Shown in pieces: positions 46,286-56,008 of a DNA stretch of 64,000 nucleotides (position 1 is its first letter; every line of letters starts with the position of its first letter). The DNA is taken from the NCBI GenBank assembly GCA_900316385.1, contig ONCP01000007.1, forward strand, positions 1 through 64,000. The letters are read 5' to 3'. The translations under genes and the position numbers were made by a program. Source of the stretch: an uncultured Eubacteriales bacterium (GTDB lineage Bacteria; Bacillota; Clostridia; Oscillospirales; Acutalibacteraceae). The notes beneath the pieces were generated by a model. That model had not been told where the DNA came from, searched no databases, and saw only the letters and a program-made list of their open reading frames with translations.

Positions 46286-47463
46286 TAGATTATCAGAATT
46301 ACATCAACGATAAAATAAAAAGCGTAAAGCCGTCGGGTATCAGAAAATTCTTTGATATCGCCGTCGAGATGGACAACGTTATCTCGCTTTCGATCGGCGA
46401 GCCCGACTTCCAGACTCCGTGGCATATACGCGAGGCGGGTATCAGCTCGCTTGAAAGAGGCAAGACATGGTATTCCCCGAACCGCGGCTTTATTGAGCTA
46501 AGACGCGAGATAGGTAATTATTATTTTCGCCGCTTCAATCTGAGCTACGACCCCGATACTCAGATACTTGTGACCGTCGGAGGCAGCGAGGGCATCGACC
46601 TTGTGTTCAGAACACTTGTCAACCGCGGCGACGAGGTACTGATCCCCGAACCGTCGTTCGTGTGTTACAATCCGCTCACGGTAATGGCGGGCGGCGTTCC
46701 CGTTACGATCGAGACCAAGGCGGAGAACAACTTCCGTCTTATGCCCGAGGAGCTTGAGAACGCCATAACCGACAAGACCAAGCTGCTCGTTCTGCCTTTT
46801 CCGAACAATCCCACGGGCGCTATCATGGAGCGCTCCGACCTTGAAAAGATCGCCGAGATCATCAAAAAACACGACCTCATCGTGCTTTCCGACGAGATTT
46901 ACGGCGAGCTTACATACGGCGGCAAAAAGCACGTTTCGATCGCCGAGATCGACGGAATGAAGGAACGCACCCTGATCGTCAGCGGCTTTTCGAAGGCTTA
47001 CGCTATGACAGGCTGGAGGCTCGGATACATTCTCGGTCCCGCCGAGGTCGTCTCTCAGATCACAAAGCTTCATCAGTACGGAATTATGTCCTCGCCGACG
47101 ACCGCTCAGTACGCGGCGATCGAGGCGCTGAGAAACGGCGACGACGACGTTGCCGAAATGCGCAAGGACTATGACCTTCGAAGAAGGCTCATCGTAGGCA
47201 AGCTCAACGAGATCGGGCTTGACTGCTTTGAACCTCTCGGGGCTTTCTACACCTTCCCGTGCATAAAATCAACAGGTCTTTCAAGCGACGAGTTCGCCAC
47301 AAGGCTCGTCAAGGAAAAGCGTATCGCCGTAGTTCCGGGCAACGCCTTCGGCGAGTCGGGCGAGGGCTATGTGCGTATTTCCTATGCTCAGTCGCTGAAA
47401 AATATCAAAATCGCCCTGAAGCGGATCGAGGAATTTACAGAGGAGCTGAAAAATGAAGGTTAA
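46282..47463 (+). CDS. PLP-dependent class I/II aminotransferase
   Basis: The 393-aa fold-type I aminotransferase has SIGEPDFQTPWHI, the PLP lysine K238 in SGFSKAYAMTGWRLGY, PFPNNPTGA and VLSDEIYGEL, and the closing arginine in YVRISYAQS. It most resembles PatA-like aspartate/aromatic aminotransferases. The start is GTG at 46282 with GGAAGGGG upstream. It overlaps ispE by 11 bp. Confidence 0.92.
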   Translation: MIDYQNYINDKIKSVKPSGIRKFFDIAVEMDNVISLSIGEPDFQTPWHIREAGISSLERGKTWYSPNRGFIELRREIGNYYFRRFNLSYDPDTQILVTVGGSEGIDLVFRTLVNRGDEVLIPEPSFVCYNPLTVMAGGVPVTIETKAENNFRLMPEELENAITDKTKLLVLPFPNNPTGAIMERSDLEKIAEIIKKHDLIVLSDEIYGELTYGGKKHVSIAEIDGMKERTLIVSGFSKAYAMTGWRLGYILGPAEVVSQITKLHQYGIMSSPTTAQYAAIEALRNGDDDVAEMRKDYDLRRRLIVGKLNEIGLDCFEPLGAFYTFPCIKSTGLSSDEFATRLVKEKRIAVVPGNAFGESGEGYVRISYAQSLKNIKIALKRIEEFTEELKNEG

Positions 47464-48328
47464 GGCTCAGGCTCCCGCCAAGATCAATCTTTCTCTCGAC
47501 GTTCTTCGCCGCCGACCCGACGGTTATCACGACGTCAGTATGGTTATGCAGGCGGTTAGCCTCTACGATTACGTCACCGTTGAGGATACCGACACTCGGG
47601 ATATCGAGATCGTCTGCGACTACGAGGGCGTGCCCTGCAACGAGAAGAACATCGCTCATAAGGCGGCGAGAGAGTTTTTTAAATATACGAAAACCGAGAA
47701 CACGGGCGTAAAAATCACGATCGAAAAGAATATCCCCACTCAGGCGGGTCTCGCGGGAGGCTCCGCTGACGGCGCCGCCGTGATATTCGCGCTAAACAAG
47801 CTGTTTTCCGCTCACCTCAAGGATAAGGAGATGTGCGAGATCGGCGAGAGGGTAGGAGCCGACGTTCCGTTCTGTATCGTCGGCGGCACCAAGTACGCCG
47901 TCGGGACAGGCACCGAGCTGAAAAAGTGCGCTTCAATGCCCGGGTGCGATATCGTCATCTGCAAGCCAGAGGTAAGCGTTTCCACCGCTGAGGCTTACGC
48001 GAGGATCGATTCCGCAAATCTCAGTCATCCCGAATTTACCGCCGAAATGCTTAAGGCTGTATACGCGCGCGATCTGTGGATGATCTCCGCCTGTCTGCTC
48101 AATGACTTTGATATCGCGCTCGATCTTGACGAGGTCAGGAACGTAAAACGCGTTATGCTCAAAAACAAGGCTCTGGGCGCGTGTATGACGGGTTCGGGCT
48201 CGGCTGTATTTTCTCTCTTTAAAAGTGAAAAAAAGGCTCAGGCGTGCGTAGAAGCCCTGAAAAAAGAATATAAGCACGTGTTCCTCTGCGAGCCGATAAA
48301 GGAAGGCTGCCGCGTTATTGAGGGCTGA
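47453..48328 (+). CDS. ispE: 4-(cytidine 5'-diphospho)-2-C-methyl-D-erythritol kinase
   Basis: IspE phosphorylates CDP-ME in the MEP isoprenoid pathway. The 291-aa GHMP kinase has AQAPAKINLSLDVLRRRPDGYHD, the ATP loop IPTQAGLAGGSADGAAV and MTGSGSAVFSLF. Isoprenoids supply the undecaprenyl carrier used by the surface systems of this window. A terminator follows. Confidence 0.96.
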   Translation: MKVKAQAPAKINLSLDVLRRRPDGYHDVSMVMQAVSLYDYVTVEDTDTRDIEIVCDYEGVPCNEKNIAHKAAREFFKYTKTENTGVKITIEKNIPTQAGLAGGSADGAAVIFALNKLFSAHLKDKEMCEIGERVGADVPFCIVGGTKYAVGTGTELKKCASMPGCDIVICKPEVSVSTAEAYARIDSANLSHPEFTAEMLKAVYARDLWMISACLLNDFDIALDLDEVRNVKRVMLKNKALGACMTGSGSAVFSLFKSEKKAQACVEALKKEYKHVFLCEPIKEGCRVIEG

Positions 48329-48367
48329 GGCTTCTTCATAATTTTATCGATAATTTGTTTAAGATAT

Positions 48368-48413
48368 AAAAACCTGCCAATACTTCGGTCAAACGAAGCA
48401 AGGCAGGTTTTTC
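48368..48413 (+). terminator. Terminator between ispE and spoIIR
   Basis: AAAAACCTGCC/GGCAGGTTTTT outer stem with an inner CTTCG/CGAAG hairpin. It ends 2 nt before the spoIIR start codon. Confidence 0.85.
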
Positions 48414-48415
48414 TT

Positions 48416-49009
48416 ATGAGAACATTATTCAGGTCATTTTGCGCGGCTGTGGCGCTTTGCGCGCTGTTTTCGATGATCCCGTTTTCCGCTCAGTGCAGGA
48501 ATATCTCGAAGGAGGTTTTCAGGCTCCATATCCTTGCCGATTCCGACAGCAGGGAGGATCAGGCGCTCAAGCTCAAGGTGAGAGACCGTGTGCTTGAGTA
48601 CACTCGGGCGCTTTATAAAACCAGCAAGAGCGTGAGCGACGCCGAGGCTCTGACGGAAAAGAGTCTGCAAAGTATAGCGAATGTCGCGAAAACAGAGGTG
48701 GAGAAAAACGGCTACGATTATCCCGTCAGGGCGGAGCTTCGCAGGATGTATTTTGACACGCGGTATTACGGCAGGGTGACAATGCCCTCGGGAATGTACG
48801 ACGCGCTGAGAATAACGATAGGAAAGGGCGAGGGGCATAACTGGTGGTGCGTGATGTACCCGTCGCTTTGCGTCGGCGCTTCAACGGACTATAATTCCCT
48901 GAAAGAAAAAACCAATGAAAACGAATACAGTCTGATGACCGAGGACAAGTATGTGTTCAAATTCAGGCTGGTCGAATATTTTGAAAAAATTTGTTCATTT
49001 TTCTCTTAG
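48416..49009 (+). CDS. spoIIR: Stage II sporulation protein R
   Basis: SpoIIR is secreted from the forespore and triggers pro-SigE processing by SpoIIGA. The 197-aa protein has a signal peptide (FCAAVALCALFSMIPFSAQC), the signature EVFRLHILADSDSREDQALKLKVRDRVLEY, and PSGMYDALRITIGKGEGHNWWCVMYPSLC. Its start lies immediately after a terminator and no strong ribosome site is visible, only GCAGG inside the terminator arm. No forespore-type promoter is evident to me. Confidence 0.95.
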   Translation: MRTLFRSFCAAVALCALFSMIPFSAQCRNISKEVFRLHILADSDSREDQALKLKVRDRVLEYTRALYKTSKSVSDAEALTEKSLQSIANVAKTEVEKNGYDYPVRAELRRMYFDTRYYGRVTMPSGMYDALRITIGKGEGHNWWCVMYPSLCVGASTDYNSLKEKTNENEYSLMTEDKYVFKFRLVEYFEKICSFFS

Positions 49010-49042
49010 ACCTTTTTATGGGACACCCGTTGTGATATCATT

Positions 49043-49065
49043 ATTGCATAATGCATTGCATAATG
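49043..49065 (+). repeat. Direct repeat ATTGCATAATG x2
   Basis: Two copies of an 11-bp sequence, ATTGCATAATG, start at 49043 and 49055, a period of 12 bp, 17 nt before the addB ribosome site. Confidence 0.7.
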
Positions 49066-49082
49066 ACTATCGGGGTGAGAAA

Positions 49083-52000
49083 ATGCTTCAGTTCATTCTA
49101 GGTAAAAGCGGCAGCGGAAAAACGACCGCCGCCTTAAAAATACTCGGCGATCTGCGCAAAAAGGGCGACAAAAAGCTCCTTATGCTCGTGCCCGACCAGA
49201 ACTCCTTTGAGACGGAAACAGCGTTTTTGAATCTTCTGGGAGCGGGTATGAGCCGCGACGTGCTTGTTTTCGGCTTTAACAGGCTTTGCGAATATGTTTT
49301 TGAAAACTCGGGAAAGCTTCCGCAAAATGTTATCGACGACGGCGTCCGAAAAATAATTATGAGCAAGGCGCTTGATGAGTGCGTCGATAATCTGAGCTTT
49401 TTCTCCTCGTCAAAGACCAGAAAATCCGTACTCGATCTTATGCTCCACTCTTTGAAGGAGTGGAAGAAAAACAATATTTCCGTGGAAATGATGGAGGCAG
49501 TCTCCGAAAACCTCGACAACGAAAGCCTCAAAAACAAGCTGATCGAGACCTCGCTGGTGCTTTCCGCTTATGACGCGCTTCTCAGCGAGACCTACATAGA
49601 CCCGTTGGATAATCTCAAAAGGCTTGATCTGATTTTGGAGGACAGCGGATTTTTTGAGGATCACACGATCGTGGTTGATTCTTTTTCGGGCTTTACGCGC
49701 GCCCAGCTCGAGGTTATCTCTTCTCTTATGCGCCGCTGTAAGGATATGTACGTCACGCTCAATCTCGATGTTGAGCGAGCCGACCGCGAGCTTTTCGCGA
49801 CTACCGAGAGAACGAGAAAGCAGATAAAACGTATCGCCTCAAAGCTCGGCGTCGGGATCAAACCCGATATCGTACTCGGCGAGGTTCTCAGAACCGAGAA
49901 CGACGAGCTGAAATTTCTGGAAAAGCACGCGCTGACTTTAAACAGCGCTGTTTATGAACAAAAAACCGACAATATCGAGACCTTTATCGCCTCGGATATA
50001 TATGCCGAAGCCGATTTCGCCGCCTCGACCGTCGCGCGGCTCATTTGCGACGAGGGTTATTCCTACAACGATATCGCCGTTGTCGCGCGCGACCTTTCCG
50101 CCTATAACGGTATTCTTGAGGAGGCGTTCGGGAAATATGATATCCCGTATTACCTGAGCTTTCCGCGCGATATTTTTACTCAGCCGCTTGCGAGGTTCAT
50201 TTCCTCCGCGCTTGACTTTCTGATTTTCGGGTACGACAGGGAAGCTCTGCTCTCAATGCTGAAAAGCGGCGTGTCGGGGCTTTCACAGCTCGAGATTTCC
50301 GAGCTGGAGAATTATATGTTTGTGTGGAATATCGACCGCTCGCGACTGAAAAAGGAGTTTACGAACAATCCCTCGGGCTTCGGAGCTATGACCGAAAACG
50401 ACGAGGCGGCGCTCCTGCGCGTCGAGAAAACCAGACAGCGTGTTATCGCTCCGCTGTTGAAGCTCGGCGAAAGCTCGGGCGGTACAGCGCTTGAGATCAC
50501 GCGCGCTCTCTACGGACTTTTGTCCGATTTTGACGTTGAAGACTGTGTGAACAGGCTTTATGATAAGCTGAGCGGACAGGGGCTTTTATTTGAGGCAAAT
50601 GAACAGATCAGGATCTACAACCTCATCATCGAAGCGTTCGACAAGCTTGTCGCCGCCGTCGGCGATAACAAGCTTACGCTCAAAAAGTATAAGGAATACC
50701 TTGATTATCTTATCTCGGATATTAAATTCAGCGATATTCCGCGCTATCAGGATCAGGTCGAGATCGGTTCCGCCGACAGGATTCGTCTGCTCGACAAAAA
50801 GGCGGTCATACTGATCGGAGCCGTTGACGGAGTTTTTCCGTCGATACCTAAGACATCGGGCGTTTTCACCGAGAATGAGCGCCGCATTCTGATAGACAAC
50901 GATATACCTCTCACCGACACTCTTGAACAGCTCGCCGCGCACGAAAAGTATCTGGCTTACTGCGCGCTCACTTCTCCCGAAAATAAGCTGATCGTCAGCT
51001 GTTATACGGGAGATATGTCGGGCGGCACCTATCTTCCGTCCGTTATTCTCACAGAGCTCGCGCGGCTGTTCCCGAACAGGGTGAACCGCTCCTCGTATGA
51101 TATTGATATGACAAAACGCCTGTACAGCGAGCGTCAGGCTTTCGATTATCTTGCCGAAAATTATCTTTCCGAGGCTCCCGAGGTCGGCGAGCTGAAGCGA
51201 TATTTTGAGAGAGCCGAAGGCTTTTCCAACGACCTCAGCCGCATTGATTCCGCGCTGGAAAAAGCGCCGTTCAAAATCACAAACCGTCGGTTTTCCGAAA
51301 AGCTGTTCGGTACAAATATCAGGATCTCGGCTTCGCAGATCGAAAAATACAACCTCTGCGCCTTTCAGTATTTCTGCAATTACGGGCTGAGAGCGAAGGA
51401 AAGGCTTAGAGCCGAGATGGACCCGATACAGATCGGAACGGTCGTGCATTACGCGCTCGAGGGCTTTCTCAGGGCTCACAACAAGTCGGAGCTCACAGCG
51501 CTTTCCGAGGGTCGGATCCGCGATTCAATAGATGAAATAATGCTCGCCTACGCCGAGGAAAATTTCGGCGGGCTAGCCGACAAGGACAACGCCTTTCTGC
51601 ACCTTTTCGCACGCTTGAAGGAAAACGTCGTGCTTCTCGTCAAGCACCTGATCTTACAGCTCAGTCATTCGGATTTTGTTCCCGTGGACTTTGAGCTTGG
51701 GATCGGCGGAGAGATACCGAGCTACACGGTTGACCTCGCCGACGGGGGAAGCGTTTCCGTGAACGGCTTTATTGACCGCGTGGACGTTTGTCTGAAGAAC
51801 GAGGACGAATATTATGTCAGAATAGTAGATTACAAAACAGGTAAAAAGACCTTTAACCTTTACGAGATACTTTACGGGATAAATATGCAGATGCTGATCT
51901 ATCTCAGAGCGGTAGCGTGCAACGGGGAACGGTATTACGGCAAAAAGCTCACTCCCGCGGGTATCCTCTATATGCCCGCGTCAGCGCCGATCGTAAATGC

Positions 52001-52397
52001 CGACGGCAAGGACGCGGAGAAGGAGATCGGCAAAGGACTTATGATGAACGGCCTTATCCTCAAGGACGAGACTGTTCTGAAGCATATGGATAATTCAGGT
52101 GAATTTATAAAACTCAGCAAGAAAAACCTCAACGGCGAGTATTCCGACACGCTCGCCACAAGCTCTCAGTTTGACGATATTTTCAGGAGGATCGACGACG
52201 CGATACGCGAAATGGGAGAGAGCCTTCTTAGCGGCAGGGTAGAGGCGAGCCCGATAAAGGGCGTTGAGAACGGCTGCGCGTTCTGCCCCTACGACAGCGT
52301 GTGTCTGAGAAGCTACGGCGACAGCTACCGTTACGCCGAAAAGAAGAACGCGAAAGAGGTTTACGACGAGTTGAAGGGAGATGATACGAGTGAATAA
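49083..52397 (+). CDS. addB: ATP-dependent helicase/nuclease subunit B
   Basis: AddB is the iron-sulfur nuclease subunit of the RecBCD-like AddAB complex. The 1104-aa protein has a Walker A at LGKSGSGKTT (residues 6–15), a C-terminal PD-(D/E)XK nuclease with YYVRIVDYKTGKK, and the iron-sulfur cysteines split between CAFQYFCNY and CAFCPYDSVC. I start at the ATG at 49083 behind GGGGTGAG. It overlaps addA. Confidence 0.95.
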   Translation: MLQFILGKSGSGKTTAALKILGDLRKKGDKKLLMLVPDQNSFETETAFLNLLGAGMSRDVLVFGFNRLCEYVFENSGKLPQNVIDDGVRKIIMSKALDECVDNLSFFSSSKTRKSVLDLMLHSLKEWKKNNISVEMMEAVSENLDNESLKNKLIETSLVLSAYDALLSETYIDPLDNLKRLDLILEDSGFFEDHTIVVDSFSGFTRAQLEVISSLMRRCKDMYVTLNLDVERADRELFATTERTRKQIKRIASKLGVGIKPDIVLGEVLRTENDELKFLEKHALTLNSAVYEQKTDNIETFIASDIYAEADFAASTVARLICDEGYSYNDIAVVARDLSAYNGILEEAFGKYDIPYYLSFPRDIFTQPLARFISSALDFLIFGYDREALLSMLKSGVSGLSQLEISELENYMFVWNIDRSRLKKEFTNNPSGFGAMTENDEAALLRVEKTRQRVIAPLLKLGESSGGTALEITRALYGLLSDFDVEDCVNRLYDKLSGQGLLFEANEQIRIYNLIIEAFDKLVAAVGDNKLTLKKYKEYLDYLISDIKFSDIPRYQDQVEIGSADRIRLLDKKAVILIGAVDGVFPSIPKTSGVFTENERRILIDNDIPLTDTLEQLAAHEKYLAYCALTSPENKLIVSCYTGDMSGGTYLPSVILTELARLFPNRVNRSSYDIDMTKRLYSERQAFDYLAENYLSEAPEVGELKRYFERAEGFSNDLSRIDSALEKAPFKITNRRFSEKLFGTNIRISASQIEKYNLCAFQYFCNYGLRAKERLRAEMDPIQIGTVVHYALEGFLRAHNKSELTALSEGRIRDSIDEIMLAYAEENFGGLADKDNAFLHLFARLKENVVLLVKHLILQLSHSDFVPVDFELGIGGEIPSYTVDLADGGSVSVNGFIDRVDVCLKNEDEYYVRIVDYKTGKKTFNLYEILYGINMQMLIYLRAVACNGERYYGKKLTPAGILYMPASAPIVNADGKDAEKEIGKGLMMNGLILKDETVLKHMDNSGEFIKLSKKNLNGEYSDTLATSSQFDDIFRRIDDAIREMGESLLSGRVEASPIKGVENGCAFCPYDSVCLRSYGDSYRYAEKKNAKEVYDELKGDDTSE

Positions 52398-55300
52398 AGT
52401 AAAATGGACTCAGGCTCAGCGCGACGCCATATCGGCGCGCGGCGGAGATGTGCTTGTTTCCGCGGCGGCAGGTTCGGGTAAAACCGCCGTCCTCGTTCAG
52501 CGTATCATCGAGGCGATCACCGATCCCGTCGCTCCCGTATCGATCGACCGAATGCTGATCGTCACCTTTACCAGAGCCGCTACGTTTGAAATGCGCCAAA
52601 GGCTCGAGAACGCGCTTGACGAGCTGTTGCGAAACGATCCGTACAATAAATATCTTCTGAATCAGAAACAGCTTCTTTACAGCGCCAGCATATTGACGAT
52701 CGACGGCTTTTGCTCGGATTTTGTAAAGAGATATTTCTATAAGCTGGATATACAGCGCGATTTCAGGGTGCCCGACGACGGAGAAAAGGATATCCTGCGC
52801 GGAAAAGCGCTCGAGAACACTCTCGGCTTTTTCTATTCTCAGAGCGACAGCGGCTTTCTTGACCTTGTCTCTGCCGTGTGTACGCTCAAGAGCGACGATA
52901 ACCTCAGAAAAAACATTATCTCGCTTTATAACTACACCAGAGCTTTTCCGTTTCCCGAGGTCTGGCTCGATGAAAAGCTCGGCTATTACGACGCCGACGG
53001 CGCGCCCTTTACCGAAACGCCGTTTTATAAATACATAATGAAGTTCAGCGAGGAGTGCCTGCTTTACTGTCTTGAGCTTTGCGACAATAATTTCAGATAT
53101 ATCGAGCTTGATACCTTTCTTCCCGAGGATAAGCTCGATAAGATCAGGGACACGATCCGCGACGATCATCTTTCGCTAGATGCGGTAAATTCCGCTGTTA
53201 TGGAACGCGACTGGGACAGAGCGTACGAGCTTTTGCAGAGCTTCAAGCTCAAGACCTTTCCGCGTATCGTCGGCGCGGGCGACGACAGATACAAAGAGCT
53301 GATATTGGAAAACAGAAAGACCGTAAAATCGGAGATTGAAAAGGCAAAGGCTCTGATCTCCTGCCGCCTTTCCGACGTCCGCGATCAGACAGATCGGATG
53401 TATCGTCTTGTAAAAGCGCTTTTTGACTGCGTCAGACGCTTTGAAAGCGAGTACAACGCTATCAAGGCTGAAAAGAACCTGCTCGAGTTTTCGGATATCG
53501 AGCATCTCGCGATAAGGCTCCTTTGCGAGAATAAGGACGGAGAGCTTGTTTTCAGCGATATATCAAGGGAGATTTCAGACGGCTTTGACCTGATAATGGT
53601 CGATGAGTTTCAGGATATTAACGAGGCGCAGAGCCTGCTGTTCAGGGCGATCAGCCGCGACAAGGGCAACCTCTTTGTCGTCGGTGACGTTAAGCAGAGT
53701 ATATACGGCTTTCGTCAGGCAAAACCCGAGATATTTATAGATTACAAAAACCGCTACGTTCGTTATGACCGCGAAAACCCTGCCTATCCCGCGAAAATAA
53801 TTCTCGACAAGAATTTCAGAAGCCGTCTCGGGATAACGGAGGCGTGCAATTTCGTGTTCTCAACTCTGATGTCTCCCGAGCTGGGCGGACTTGAATATAA
53901 CGACGAGGAACGGCTTGTCTGCGGCGCCGAATACAGGGAAAACGGCTTACCGAATATGGAGCTGACCCTTATCGACGGCGGCGAGGTGAACAAGGAGGAG
54001 GACGAAACCAAGATCGAGCTTGAGGCTAGGCACGTCGCCGAGAGGATATGGAACCTTGTTTATGAGGAGAAGATGACGGTCAGGGACGGCGATGGCGAGA
54101 GACCAGTGACCTTCGGCGATATCGCGATCCTGCTCAGAAGCGCGAAGGGCGACGCGCGCAGAGCCGTTATCTTCGCGGACGCTCTGAGAGAATACGGTAT
54201 CCCCGTTGTATCGGAGCTTAAAAGCAACTTCTTCGAACAGAACGAGATCAAGGTGGTTCTCAATTGTCTGAGGATTATCGACAATCCCGTTCAGGATATT
54301 CCGCTTTTGTCGGTTATGTTCAGCCCGATGTTCGGCTTTAACGCCGACGAGCTCGCCGAGATACGCGCCGAACACAGGAATATGCCCTTATTTAACGCGA
54401 TTAAGCTCAGCTCAAAGGCGAACGCAAAATGCGCTGCGCTGATCGATTTCATCGACTCGTCCCGTTCTTTGGCGGTAACAACGACGGTAGACAGGCTCAT
54501 CGGCGCTGTGATCCGTTCCACGGGATTTTTGTCGGTGACAAAGGCGGTCAGCCGTTCCTGCGCGGATAACCTCTGTCTTTTGCAGGATTACGCGCGCCGA
54601 TTCTCTGAGAACGGCTACAAAACGCTCACCGCGTTCGTCGGCTATATCGACAGGCTTACCGAACGCGGCACGATACTCAACGGCAGTGATTCTTCCTCGG
54701 GAGAGGCGCTCAACGCCGTAAGCGTAATGAGTATCCACGCGAGCAAGGGGCTTGAGTTCCCCGTGTGCTTCATCAGCTCCGTTTCTACTCAGTTCAATCT
54801 TGCCGATGTCAGGAACGATATGGTGCTCGACAGTATCGGCGGTATCGGTCTGAGATATCGTGAAGGTCTGATCAAGTACGATACTATCCAGCGAAAGGCT
54901 GTGTCGATGATGCTCAGGGATTCGCAGATCTCGGAGGAAATGCGTATTCTCTACGTCGCGCTCACCAGAGCAAAGGAGAGGCTGATCATCACTTCGACGG
55001 TTCCGAAGCCCGAGGAATACATAAAAAAGCTTGAAGCGAAAATCACCTCATACCCGATCTCGCCCTATGTCGTCAGGAACGCCCATTCCTTCTCCGACTG
55101 GCTGTTCACCTGCGCCGTAGTCAATCCTTCAACGAACCTCAGGAAGGATATCGAGCCCGATTTCACGAATTATAAGCCGACGGATAAGCCATGGGTCGTC
55201 ACGATCGCTACAAGGCAAAGTGTAGAGGAAAACGAGCGCGAGACGCGCGCTGTCTCTGAAAAACCCGTTGTATCGGCGGTCGATCCGAGGTTTATGGAAA

Positions 55301-55950
55301 GCTTTTTGAAACGCGTATCGTTTGTCTACAAAAACAAACCGCTCGAAACGCTGCCGCAAAAGGTCAGCGCGTCCGAGCTGTCGCATAAGGATAATAATAT
55401 TTTCGGAAAAATTCTGAGAAAACCCGCGTTCCTTGACGCGAAGGCTTCCTCGGGAGCCGAGGCGGGCACCGCCTTCCACACCTTTATGGAGCGCTGTGAC
55501 CTTGCGTCGGCGCGAAAAGATGTCCTGACGGAAGCGCGCGGGTTGCGCGAAAAGGGCTTTTTGACCGAGCGTCAGTTCAGTCTGCTTGATTTTGACAAGC
55601 TGTCCGCCTTCCTTAACGGAGAGCTTATCGAAAGGATACTGAAAAGCGGAAAATTCGCTCGCGAATACACCTTTACCGTTAAAATAAACGCCTCGGACTA
55701 TGACCCTGAGATTTCCAAAGATTTTTCCGACAGAAAAATCATTATGCAGGGCGCGGTCGATCTTGTGTTTGAGGAGGACGGCGAGCTAGTTGTTCTCGAC
55801 TACAAGACCGACAGGGTAAAGGAAGCTCAAAAGCTCAGGGAGCTGTACCAAAAACAGCTTGACCTCTACAAGAAAGCCCTTGAGGAAACGACAGGCAAGC
55901 GTGTAAAGGAGACTGTGCTTTATTCGATATATCTTAATAAGAGAGCGTAA
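52390..55950 (+). CDS. addA: ATP-dependent helicase/nuclease subunit A
   Basis: AddA is the UvrD-type helicase with a second nuclease. The 1186-aa protein has VSAAAGSGKTAVLVQRI (Walker A), IVTFTRAA (motif Ia), VDEFQDINEAQ (motif II), SIHASKGLEFPVCF, VALTRAKERLIIT (motif VI) and the nuclease residues VVLDYKTDRVKEAQ. GTG at 52390 is 9 nt after AGGGAG; the ATG at 52381 adjoins the ribosome site. A terminator follows. Confidence 0.95.
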   Translation: MNKVKWTQAQRDAISARGGDVLVSAAAGSGKTAVLVQRIIEAITDPVAPVSIDRMLIVTFTRAATFEMRQRLENALDELLRNDPYNKYLLNQKQLLYSASILTIDGFCSDFVKRYFYKLDIQRDFRVPDDGEKDILRGKALENTLGFFYSQSDSGFLDLVSAVCTLKSDDNLRKNIISLYNYTRAFPFPEVWLDEKLGYYDADGAPFTETPFYKYIMKFSEECLLYCLELCDNNFRYIELDTFLPEDKLDKIRDTIRDDHLSLDAVNSAVMERDWDRAYELLQSFKLKTFPRIVGAGDDRYKELILENRKTVKSEIEKAKALISCRLSDVRDQTDRMYRLVKALFDCVRRFESEYNAIKAEKNLLEFSDIEHLAIRLLCENKDGELVFSDISREISDGFDLIMVDEFQDINEAQSLLFRAISRDKGNLFVVGDVKQSIYGFRQAKPEIFIDYKNRYVRYDRENPAYPAKIILDKNFRSRLGITEACNFVFSTLMSPELGGLEYNDEERLVCGAEYRENGLPNMELTLIDGGEVNKEEDETKIELEARHVAERIWNLVYEEKMTVRDGDGERPVTFGDIAILLRSAKGDARRAVIFADALREYGIPVVSELKSNFFEQNEIKVVLNCLRIIDNPVQDIPLLSVMFSPMFGFNADELAEIRAEHRNMPLFNAIKLSSKANAKCAALIDFIDSSRSLAVTTTVDRLIGAVIRSTGFLSVTKAVSRSCADNLCLLQDYARRFSENGYKTLTAFVGYIDRLTERGTILNGSDSSSGEALNAVSVMSIHASKGLEFPVCFISSVSTQFNLADVRNDMVLDSIGGIGLRYREGLIKYDTIQRKAVSMMLRDSQISEEMRILYVALTRAKERLIITSTVPKPEEYIKKLEAKITSYPISPYVVRNAHSFSDWLFTCAVVNPSTNLRKDIEPDFTNYKPTDKPWVVTIATRQSVEENERETRAVSEKPVVSAVDPRFMESFLKRVSFVYKNKPLETLPQKVSASELSHKDNNIFGKILRKPAFLDAKASSGAEAGTAFHTFMERCDLASARKDVLTEARGLREKGFLTERQFSLLDFDKLSAFLNGELIERILKSGKFAREYTFTVKINASDYDPEISKDFSDRKIIMQGAVDLVFEEDGELVVLDYKTDRVKEAQKLRELYQKQLDLYKKALEETTGKRVKETVLYSIYLNKRA

Positions 55951-55974
55951 GAAACAGCTCTGCCGATAAAATCA

Positions 55975-56006
55975 GGCTGCCGTGTTCGCGGCAGCCTTCG
56001 TTTTTT
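55975..56006 (+). terminator. Terminator after addA
   Basis: GGCTGCCG/CGGCAGCC stem followed by TTCGTTTTTT. It also faces pyrB from the other side. Confidence 0.88.
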
Positions 56007-56008
56007 GT

